A DNA stretch of 7,139 nucleotides from Anaerolineales bacterium (GTDB lineage Bacteria > Chloroflexota > Anaerolineae > 4572-78 > NAK82): contig JAHELX010000324.1 in assembly GCA_024643945.1 (NCBI GenBank), positions 1 through 7,139 of the forward strand, in the 5' to 3' direction. Positions within the stretch are counted from its first letter, which is position 1; each line of letters starts with the position of its first letter. Positions 1-4,424 of this stretch are shown one piece after another. The notes under the pieces are model-generated. The model saw only the letters and a list, made by a program, of their open reading frames with translations, did no database searches and was not told the DNA's origin. A program made the position numbers and the translations under genes.

Positions 1-1
1 G

Positions 2-256
2 CTATTCGGCCTTCTGAGTGTCCTGGGATTGGGCCTTGCCTGGCGTTGGGAGGGATTGGGAGGAGCGATTACCGTTGCTTTCAATCTGGCAGCCCTTCCG
101 GTCCTTCTTATTCATTGGCCGATTACTCATGACTTCCCTCGCTACCTTGTGGCCCCTTATGGTACCTGGATGATAATCGCCATTCCTGGAATATTATTCC
201 TGATGTGTTGGTGGCGATCGAAAAAGAGGGTAATTCGGCTTGGCCCTCGTAGATGA
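2..256 (+). CDS. small integral membrane protein, 3' end only
   Basis: The frame is open from the first full codon of the window (base 2) to TGA at 254-256, so this is the C-terminal 84 residues of a gene that starts upstream. Two or three hydrophobic stretches are visible: the start to about residue 13 (rich in Leu and Gly), about residues 20-38 (around GGAITVAFNLAALPVLLIHW) and about residues 56-71 (TWMIIAIPGILFLMCWW). The protein ends in a basic tail (RSKKRVIRLGPRR), which by the positive-inside rule suggests a cytoplasmic C-terminus. A TTG at 29 is an internal codon rather than the start, because the hydrophobic sequence continues upstream of it. The pattern resembles small uncharacterised membrane proteins (possibly the DUF7670 type), but that is recall without a search and no function is assigned. 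The gene converges on the minus-strand gene ending at 278, with 21 bases between the two stops and no convincing terminator there. Confidence 0.7.
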   Translation, partial: LFGLLSVLGLGLAWRWEGLGGAITVAFNLAALPVLLIHWPITHDFPRYLVAPYGTWMIIAIPGILFLMCWWRSKKRVIRLGPRR

Positions 257-277
257 ATGCTTCCTCAGACAGCATCT

Positions 278-499
278 TCAGCGGCCTGTATCCCCATGGA
301 CACTGCCAGCGCGAACGAGCAGCGCCATCTCTTCATCTTCGAAATCAACTGTCCAGCCGGGTTGCGAGCGGAAGAGGTCCAGCAATTCGCGGTCGTCGTG
401 GGGATCCAGTACCAGAAATTCAACCCCATATTCGTCGAGGACCTCTGGCCAGTCCACGTTGATAGCCGTATCTGTGGTGACAGTATGATCTTGCGGCAT
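278..499 (-). CDS. 73-residue acidic protein of unknown function, third gene of the 1644-278 operon
   Basis: The start at 499 is chosen because the minus strand carries AGGGAG five bases upstream of that ATG. The longer reading back to 643 has no such site and would overlap the methyltransferase. The stop is TGA at 280-278. The protein is acidic and apparently soluble, with no signal peptide or membrane segment. Its core is DWPEVLDEYGVEFLVLDPHD (residues 17-36), followed by ELLDLFRSQPGW (38-49) and VDFEDEEMALLVR (51-63). This pattern of a position likely to hold a catalogue-free 'YGV.FLVLD' strand, a helix ending 'PGW' and a final 'ED...L..R' strand recalls the last C-terminal segment of large bacterial membrane glycosyltransferases. 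Here it stands alone, so it may be a free-standing version of that fold; this is inference only. It lies 19 bases after the methyltransferase stop and is probably co-transcribed with it. Confidence 0.72.
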   Translation of the reverse strand: MPQDHTVTTDTAINVDWPEVLDEYGVEFLVLDPHDDRELLDLFRSQPGWTVDFEDEEMALLVRAGSVHGDTGR

Positions 500-518
500 A
501 GATTCTCCCTGGCCCGTA

Positions 519-1106
519 TTAGCCTTTCTGCCACACCATGTGGTGGTGCACAAGGGGTCCATGAGCGGTCTGTTCGTAAAAGCGCCGCTCAAGCCCATTC
601 TCTGCGAGCGCTGAGTTGACCTCGTCAATCGTATACAGCCCATGATTCTTCATTAGCGGCTGAAGAATGTCCTTGACCAGTCTGGGGGTGGCAAGATCGA
701 GCCAGATGAAATAGCCCCCCGGCCGCAGCACCCTTGCCACCTCGCGTACTGCCGCCTCCCAGTCAGGGACGTGGTGGAAAACGTTTTGCGACAACACCAA
801 ATCGAAGCTGGCATCTTCGAATGTGAGGTGAGCCGCGTCTTCGACACTGAAGTGCAAGTGGTCGCTTTCCGGCTGCATCCTGCGTGCGATCTCAATCTGC
901 TCGGGGTCGAAGTCCGTGCCGCATACGTTCATGGCGTAGGTATCCGCAACAAACGCCGACACGGCCCCAATCCCGCACCCGAGCTCGAGCGCGTCATGGA
1001 TGGCCTGGGTGTCGAGTGGCTGTAAGCGCTGGCGAACTTTCTCGATGTTGCGCTCGGCTTTCTGCTTCCGGTTTACAAAGCGCTTTTCCAGGCGTGTCAT
1101 CTTCAT
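519..1106 (-). CDS. class I SAM-dependent methyltransferase (Methyltransf_11/25 type)
   Basis: This 195-residue protein should transfer a methyl group from S-adenosylmethionine to an unidentified acceptor in the cytoplasm. The Rossmann-fold motifs are clear. Motif I is ALELGCGIGAVS (residues 39-50). The ribose-binding acidic position lies in GTDFDP (63-68). The adenine-binding segment is VEDAAHLTF (88-96). Motif IV is FDLVLSQNVFHHV (101-113), and the post-motif is EVARVLRPGGYFIWLD (122-137). The C-terminus is His-rich (VHHHM, 186-190). The N-terminal 25 residues are strongly basic. The start at 1106 is preceded by AGGAGAG with five bases of spacing. The frame stays open to 1334, but that part overlaps the upstream membrane gene and does not resemble protein. 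The gene sits between the membrane gene (76 bases upstream, with a strong hairpin between) and the 73-residue gene. The substrate cannot be read from the sequence; small molecules, quinones and lipids are all possible for this family. Confidence 0.9.
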   Translation of the reverse strand: MKMTRLEKRFVNRKQKAERNIEKVRQRLQPLDTQAIHDALELGCGIGAVSAFVADTYAMNVCGTDFDPEQIEIARRMQPESDHLHFSVEDAAHLTFEDASFDLVLSQNVFHHVPDWEAAVREVARVLRPGGYFIWLDLATPRLVKDILQPLMKNHGLYTIDEVNSALAENGLERRFYEQTAHGPLVHHHMVWQKG

Positions 1107-1111
1107 CGCAT

Positions 1112-1118
1112 CTCTCCT
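1112..1118 (-). promoter_or_regulatory. ribosome binding site deciding the methyltransferase start
   Basis: AGGAGAG on the minus strand lies five bases before ATG at 1106 and selects it over the longer open frame that reaches 1334. It begins seven bases after the foot of the 1126-1164 hairpin, so the folded RNA would sit immediately upstream of the ribosome footprint. Confidence 0.75.
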
Positions 1119-1125
1119 CGATTTA

Positions 1126-1164
1126 GCGGGCGAACGGGCAACGCATGGCTGCCCGTTCGCCCGC
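1126..1164. repeat. perfect 15-bp inverted repeat (hairpin) between membrane gene and methyltransferase
   Basis: GCGGGCGAACGGGCA (1126-1140) is the exact reverse complement of 1150-1164, with a 9-base loop. The stem is GC-rich and would be very stable in RNA. No T-run follows on either strand, so it does not look like a standard intrinsic terminator. In the minus-strand transcript it falls after the membrane-gene stop and seven bases before the methyltransferase ribosome binding site. That place suits an mRNA-stability element, an attenuator or a processing site. A protein-binding dyad in DNA is also possible. Confidence 0.8.
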
Positions 1165-1182
1165 AACTGGGTGCTGTGGGGG

Positions 1183-1644
1183 CTAACTCTGTGCCTGGGT
1201 ATCGCCAGCTTCTGTATCCGGCTCGGCCTCTTCGGTCTGCTCCTTGGATGGCTTTTCCCAGTCCTGCCACCAGGGAGGCATGGGGCCGTGATGCCGGTGC
1301 CAGTGGGTGGCCCAGTGCTTGCCCCCCGGTCCATTGGCCATGTTCCACGGCCCGCCGGCCATCATCCACGGCCCGCCGACGATCGTCCAGACCAGGAGGC
1401 GCAGGAATTTGCCGATCACGACGAACAGCAGCAGCAGCAAGAGAAGCGTGAGAAGCGGCCCAGGAAAGCCAAAGCCAAAGGGCAGATAGGGCGCGACAGC
1501 CTGCCCCTCGCGACCGGCCGCCAGTTGACCCAGGGCATAGCCCTGGGACCAAGCTGTGGTGTAAAGCGCATACCCGCCCAGGATCAGCAGGCCGATGATG
1601 ATCAAACCTGACAGGGATGCCAGCCAGAACCGTCTGTTAGACAT
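1183..1644 (-). CDS. two-helix membrane protein with His/Trp-rich cytoplasmic or periplasmic tail
   Basis: This 153-residue protein starts at ATG 1644, where the minus strand has GAGGAGG seven bases upstream. A first membrane helix spans about residues 7-29. A loop follows (about 30-58, ending APYLPFGFGF), then a second very leucine-rich helix (about 62-87). After it comes a short tandem repeat GGPWMMA/GGPWNMA (90-103), mirrored in DNA as a 13-base direct repeat at 1345-1357 and 1366-1378. A His/Trp cluster, HWATHWHRHHGPMPPWW, follows at 110-126, and the tail is acidic (131-153, rich in Glu, Asp and Gln). The His cluster could bind a metal, which is inference. Proteins of this build occur in Chloroflexota without known function. 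It is the first gene of a probable operon with the methyltransferase and the 73-residue gene. Its upstream region holds phased repeats that may bind a response regulator. The identity is unknown, but the gene itself is well supported. Confidence 0.82.
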   Translation of the reverse strand: MSNRRFWLASLSGLIIIGLLILGGYALYTTAWSQGYALGQLAAGREGQAVAPYLPFGFGFPGPLLTLLLLLLLFVVIGKFLRLLVWTIVGGPWMMAGGPWNMANGPGGKHWATHWHRHHGPMPPWWQDWEKPSKEQTEEAEPDTEAGDTQAQS

Positions 1645-1736
1645 CAGTAAACCTCCTCAATTTCTTAGCTCGGGCAGCCCTGGCACCCGCGTGCCGTGCG
1701 GATGTGGGTCGTTGCCCTGAATGGTTGTCTGACCCC

Positions 1737-1790
1737 ACTATGCCGCAAGCCTGTGAAGAAATTATGAAGAGGTATGGGAAATGTGGTGAA
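1737..1790 (-). promoter_or_regulatory. candidate promoter with four helically phased TTC(A/C)(C/T) boxes upstream of the membrane gene
   Basis: On the minus strand, TTCAC (1790-1786), TTCCC (1780-1776), TTCAT (1768-1764) and TTCAC (1757-1753) repeat at 10-, 12- and 11-base steps, so all face the same side of the helix. A -10-like CATAGT (1742-1737) follows ten bases after the last box. Tandem boxes standing in for the -35 at this distance are the layout of OmpR/PhoB-family response-regulator promoters. The regulator itself is not in the window. The match is by eye and the motif is short, so it could be chance. The rest of the 1645-1822 gap holds only a small GGCAC/GTGCC hairpin (1682-1695) and the ribosome binding site. 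Confidence 0.33.
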
Positions 1791-1822
1791 ATTTGCTCAA
1801 GCCCGAAGGATGGGTTGTTTCT

Positions 1823-2623
1823 CTATGGGACATCCAAAATCGTTTTTCGCAGGTTCTCGCCGTTGTCCTTCCACCAGTTGTAGAGAATCGAGATGTCCGT
1901 CCCAATGCAGAAATGGCGCACGCCCAGGTCGAGGTAGTATTTGGCCTGGTCGACACTGTTGATCTCGGCCCGCGGCGGCACGCCCATCTTCAGCGCGGTT
2001 TCAATCACCCGGCGCTCCACGGCTTTGATCTCCGGGTCCTCCCGCTGCCGGTAGGCACCGGGCCGGCCGATGCTCATCGAGTAGTCGGCCGGCCCCCACT
2101 GGATCATGTCAATGCCGTCCACGGCCAATATTTGTTCCAACTGATCCACAGCCGGCTTCTTCTCGATCATGAGGGCAATCACCACATCGTTCAGCGCCTT
2201 GACGTACTCGGCGCTGCCGGCGGACGACATATAGGCGAAGCGCCGCATGCCGACGCCGTGCAGGCCATGGCTGTCGGGTGTCTCGGGGCGCACGGCACGC
2301 ACACAGGCGCGTGCCTCGTCGGCCGAGCGGCAGTCAACGAAGAGCACGCTTTGGAATCCGGAGCCGATGGCTCGCTGGGCGTAAAACTGCTGTGGTGATT
2401 GGTCGATCTTGATCATGGCCGACATGTCGAACAGTTCGACCGCCCGGCAGAAGTTATCGAGGGCATACAGGTCAAAGGGGGCATACTCGGCCACAAACTC
2501 GACGTAGTCAAACATGCCGGTATGCCCGACGGCCTCGACGATGGAGGGCCAGGTGCTATGGACGTGGGTGCCGATGGTGGGCTGGCCGGCGTTCAGCAGC
2601 TCTCGCAGTTTGTTAGGTCTCAT
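1823..2623 (-). CDS. HpcH/HpaI aldolase-family protein (2,4-dihydroxyhept-2-enedioate aldolase-like)
   Basis: This 266-residue protein matches the length and layout of the class II pyruvate aldolases that cleave 4-hydroxy-2-oxo acids with a divalent metal. The start at 2623 has GGAGGT seven bases upstream on the minus strand; the open frame continues to 2668 but lacks a better site. Family landmarks are an N-terminal KLRELLNAGQPTIGTHVHS (5-23), GSGFQSVLFVD (87-97) and GLHGVGMRRFAY (120-131). The two metal ligands are E154 in ALMIEKK and D180 in WGPADYSMSIG. PPRAEINSVDQAKYYLDLGV (216-235) and the C-terminal RHFCIGTDISIL (236-247) complete the match. Two usual catalytic positions differ: the His of the normal 'D.EHGP.D' strand is Tyr (AEYAPFD, Y47), and the Arg of the next strand appears to be Lys (MIKIDQ, K72). 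The real substrate may therefore differ. The gene stands alone on the minus strand, divergent from the toxin-antitoxin cassette. Confidence 0.88.
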   Translation of the reverse strand: MRPNKLRELLNAGQPTIGTHVHSTWPSIVEAVGHTGMFDYVEFVAEYAPFDLYALDNFCRAVELFDMSAMIKIDQSPQQFYAQRAIGSGFQSVLFVDCRSADEARACVRAVRPETPDSHGLHGVGMRRFAYMSSAGSAEYVKALNDVVIALMIEKKPAVDQLEQILAVDGIDMIQWGPADYSMSIGRPGAYRQREDPEIKAVERRVIETALKMGVPPRAEINSVDQAKYYLDLGVRHFCIGTDISILYNWWKDNGENLRKTILDVP

Positions 2624-2645
2624 GACAGTTACCTCCAGAATGTAG

Positions 2646-2675
2646 ATTGTTGTGCTTGCACTGCGCACCTGTCTA
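2646..2675 (-). promoter_or_regulatory. candidate promoter for the aldolase gene
   Basis: On the minus strand TAGACA (2675-2670, five of six bases of the -35 consensus) is followed after 18 bases by AACAAT (2651-2646, four of six of the -10). This lies about 23 bases upstream of the start codon at 2623. It interleaves with the plus-strand promoter of the toxin-antitoxin genes. The -10 is weak, so this is a candidate only. Confidence 0.35.
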
Positions 2676-2684
2676 AGTTATAAT
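2656..2684 (+). promoter_or_regulatory. promoter of the toxin-antitoxin operon
   Basis: A perfect -10 hexamer TATAAT (2679-2684) lies 17 bases after TTGCAC (2656-2661), which keeps only the TTG of the -35. Transcription should begin near 2691, about 20 bases before the antitoxin start. The palindrome GTGCTTGCAC (2652-2661) covers the -35 and is a plausible operator, because antitoxins of this kind usually repress their own promoter. Confidence 0.62.
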
Positions 2685-2711
2685 TGCTTCACGAACGGAA
2701 AGGACGCGGAA

Positions 2712-3011
2712 ATGAGCGAGAGTAACACGATTGAATGGGAAATTGACCAGCTAGTCAAGACCCGGCTGTTCCCCGACGAGCAGGCTGTGTTACGCAGCGC
2801 CCTGCGCGCATTGTTCCAGTCCCAGCCGGAGATCAAGCGGCAGATGGTAGTACGTGCCTATGCCGGTGGTGAGATCAGCCTGGGCAAGGCGGCCGAGATG
2901 ATGGGGGTCTCGCCCGAGGAGATGAAGGATATCCTCTCCGAGAGTGGGGCCGAGATTCACCTGGGGCCGCGCACGGTGGACGAGTTGCTTCAAGACGCTG
3001 CTAATGCCTGA
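2712..3011 (+). CDS. UPF0175-family antitoxin
   Basis: This 99-residue protein starts at ATG 2712, with AGGA (2701-2704) seven bases upstream. A longer reading from 2652 would put the start upstream of the promoter. The N-terminal half (IEWEIDQLVKTRLFPDEQ, then ALRALFQSQPEI) resembles the dimerising DNA-binding part of such antitoxins. The middle, AYAGGEISLGKAAEMMGVSP (49-68), is the signature helix-turn-helix-like segment of UPF0175. It is followed by EEMKDILSESGAEIHLGPRT and a final DELLQDA, typical of the family ending. The expected role is to bind and silence the PIN nuclease encoded next, and to repress the shared promoter. The stop overlaps the toxin start by eight bases, which implies translational coupling and keeps the antitoxin first in the operon. 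Confidence 0.88.
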   Translation: MSESNTIEWEIDQLVKTRLFPDEQAVLRSALRALFQSQPEIKRQMVVRAYAGGEISLGKAAEMMGVSPEEMKDILSESGAEIHLGPRTVDELLQDAANA

Positions 3012-3513
3012 TTATATCTTTGATACCACGGTGTTGTCCAACTTTGCTGCTGCAGGCCGGCTGGGGTTACTCGAGGCCCGATATCGCGACGTGGCTTTCA
3101 CCACGGTTGAGGTGGTCGATGAGTTGCGCAGAGGCGTCAAAGCTGGCTATGTCTATCTGGAGTCGGTTCTGCAGCAGATAGAAAGTATCAACCCTGGCGG
3201 GTGGCTCCGGGTCTTAGTCCCGGGATCAACGGCTGAATACCACTGGCGTACTGAATTTGACCAGGTTCTTGGCCCTGGTGAGGCGTCGTGTCTGGCGCTG
3301 GCTATTTCACGCAGCTTGACGTTGGCCACCGATGATCTGGCGGCGCGCCGGCAGGCTGAAGAGCGGGAAGTGCCGCTCACTGGCACCTGCGGCATTCTGA
3401 TCGCGCTGGTTCGTAACGACGCTCTTTCCTTGGCAGAGGCAAACGCCATGCTGTTGGAGATGATCCAGCGTGGTTATCGGTCACCGGTAGGAAACCTGGA
3501 CGAGTTAGTGTGA
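3004..3513 (+). CDS. PIN-domain ribonuclease toxin (DUF3368-like)
   Basis: This 169-residue protein is the toxin partner of the UPF0175 antitoxin, expected to cut RNA using Mg2+ or Mn2+. The start at ATG 3004 overlaps the antitoxin stop by eight bases; the GTG further upstream at 2944 lies inside the antitoxin gene and is rejected. The conserved acidic residues of a PIN site are present: D7 in YIFDTTVLSNF, E40 in VVDELRRG, E93 in GPGEASCLALA and D110/D111 in LATDDLAARR. The family's LTGTCGIL (125-132) follows. Length and the FDTTVLSNFAAAGRLGLLE opening fit DUF3368 proteins, which are often found after UPF0175 genes. No key residue is missing, so the toxin looks active. The operon ends at an intrinsic terminator 22 bases after the stop. 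Confidence 0.9.
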   Translation: MPDYIFDTTVLSNFAAAGRLGLLEARYRDVAFTTVEVVDELRRGVKAGYVYLESVLQQIESINPGGWLRVLVPGSTAEYHWRTEFDQVLGPGEASCLALAISRSLTLATDDLAARRQAEEREVPLTGTCGILIALVRNDALSLAEANAMLLEMIQRGYRSPVGNLDELV

Positions 3514-3535
3514 TGGGTCAAAGCAATTACAGGTT

Positions 3536-3562
3536 GGGGCGCTGAGGCGCCCCTTTTTGTTT
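3536..3562 (+). terminator. intrinsic terminator of the toxin-antitoxin operon
   Basis: GGGGCGC (3536-3542), loop TGAG and GCGCCCC (3547-3553) form a perfect 7-bp GC stem. It is followed directly by TTTTTGTTTG. Position, stem and T-tract are those of a Rho-independent terminator for plus-strand transcription. Confidence 0.92.
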
Positions 3563-3607
3563 GTCCCTGGGGAAATCCAGATGTCGCCTACACCTTTGCT
3601 CTATGGC

Positions 3608-3661
3608 AAGGGTGGATTACCCTTATGGGTTCAGGCAAGTCTATCCATAGAGACCTGCCTG
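3608..3661. repeat. two small hairpins in the gap between convergent genes
   Basis: AAGGGT (3608-3613) pairs with ACCCTT (3619-3624) across a 5-base loop. CAGGCAAGTCT (3632-3642) pairs with AGACCTGCCTG (3651-3661) over 11 positions with one mismatch and an 8-base loop. The gap (3563-3677) between the toxin terminator and the stop of the minus-strand gene at 3678 has no gene I can support. The hairpins lack a T-run on the minus strand, so a terminator role for the membrane-protein gene is only possible. Confidence 0.45.
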
Positions 3662-3677
3662 AGCATCCTGCACCAGA

Positions 3678-3893
3678 TTAACCCTCCTCGGCCTTGCCAA
3701 AAAGCTTGCGCTCATCAAACCACGGCCTCAGGATCAGGTACGCGCCCAAGACGATTAACAAGACCGCACCCTCGAAGGTCTGCAGCCCGAACAGTTGCAG
3801 CACGCCGCCAAGCAGTGAAATCACGCCCAGGAAAGTGGTGAAGCCACTCATTTTGATCTGGTTGAAGTAGCGCGCGACATTCAGTCCCAGCAT
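3678..3893 (-). CDS. small multi-helix membrane protein, apparently lacking its normal start
   Basis: From ATG 3893 the protein has 71 residues. Hydrophobic segments lie at about 17-36 (GFTTFLGVISLLGGVLQLFG) and 39-57 (EGAVLLIVLGAYLILRPW), and the end is charged (DERKLFGKAEEG). The same frame continues upstream of that ATG with SYKVWSIGVGVI, which completes a first membrane helix (KVWSIGVGVIMLGLNVARYF). No ATG, GTG or TTG occurs in it before the TAA at 3932-3930, which is the stop of the preceding gene. ATG 3893 has no ribosome binding site. The homologous protein therefore probably begins a few residues upstream of base 3929 and has lost its start, or it is made by reinitiation, readthrough or an unusual start. 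I recognise it only as a family of small bacterial membrane proteins with 'LGLN.AR...GIKMSGFT..LG' and no known function. Confidence 0.55.
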   Translation of the reverse strand: MLGLNVARYFNQIKMSGFTTFLGVISLLGGVLQLFGLQTFEGAVLLIVLGAYLILRPWFDERKLFGKAEEG

Positions 3894-3929
3894 GATGACG
3901 CCGACGCCGATCGACCAAACTTTATAGGA

Positions 3930-4313
3930 TTAACGGGGGACGGCAAATATCTTGGAGACGATTTTCCAGCCCTCTTCGAATTTGTAAAGCAGCATATAGT
4001 CGGTGGAAAAATGCGTGGTCCCTTTATACACATCCAGTTTGGCCACTGCCGCATAGCCGGTAACATCTATCAACACGAAGTTGTGAGTCGTTTTCGCGCT
4101 CCACAAGTCCGGGTTGTCTGCTTTCATCGTTTCGATTCTATCTAACCACTGGTCAACAGTGACTTTATCCATGGCGTTGTCTTGCAGCACCAACATGGCA
4201 AAGTCTTGATGGAATCCACTTTTTACGGTGCTCTCCTCCTGATTCCCGTGGATGCCTTGGATGTAGGCTTTCTCAATCACTTGTTGGATGGCCTCTTTTT
4301 CGACGTTGTCCAT
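3930..4313 (-). CDS. SnoaL/NTF2-fold protein, putative lumazine-binding type (Lumazine_bd_2-like)
   Basis: This 127-residue protein starts at ATG 4313, preceded on the minus strand by AAGGAGG with an eight-base spacing; the longer frame to 4370 has no such signal. It has the family layout. A helical opening, EKEAIQQVIEKAYIQGIHGN (5-24), leads to F34-H35 and DFAMLVLQDN (37-46). WLDRIETMKAD follows, then the strands NFVLIDVTGYAAVAKLDVYK (78-97), DYMLLYKFEEGWKIVSKIF (105-123) and a short tail. Members are small cytoplasmic cone-shaped proteins that bind or isomerise small ligands, but many have no known activity and no substrate can be named here. The gene follows the decarboxylase by 111 bases on the same strand. 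Its stop at 3932-3930 abuts, in frame, the coding sequence of the next membrane protein. Confidence 0.82.
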   Translation of the reverse strand: MDNVEKEAIQQVIEKAYIQGIHGNQEESTVKSGFHQDFAMLVLQDNAMDKVTVDQWLDRIETMKADNPDLWSAKTTHNFVLIDVTGYAAVAKLDVYKGTTHFSTDYMLLYKFEEGWKIVSKIFAVPR

Positions 4314-4424
4314 CTTTGAATCCTCCTTGGTTTCAAGTTGTCGTATGAGAGGAAGCATCGAGTTTGCCACGCTTCACTATGTATTACAGAATTTATCCAG
4401 AGATGGTTCATTTTCCGAGAGAAT

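Noticed and set aside
251..277. possible terminator hairpin AGATG/CATCT between the convergent stops
   Set aside because: The stem is only five base pairs with a 17-base loop and no T-run.
1107..1334. N-terminal extension of the methyltransferase
   Set aside because: It overlaps the upstream membrane gene and has low-complexity Arg/Pro-rich sequence; the AGGAGAG site supports the start at 1106.
1000..1611. 203-residue open frame on the plus strand
   Set aside because: It is antisense to the membrane gene and methyltransferase, which have ribosome binding sites and recognisable motifs; its product is Arg/Pro/Gln-rich shadow sequence.
1793..2398. 201-residue open frame on the plus strand opposite the aldolase
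   Set aside because: It is antisense to a well-supported HpcH-family gene, with no domain and no ribosome binding site; GC-rich third positions keep it open.
2944..3003. longer PIN toxin start at GTG 2944
   Set aside because: It would lie inside the antitoxin gene; ATG 3004 gives the standard PIN N-terminus and a coupled 8-base overlap.
3557..3841. 94-residue plus-strand frame after the toxin
   Set aside because: It begins in the terminator T-tract and runs antisense to the small membrane protein; no motif.
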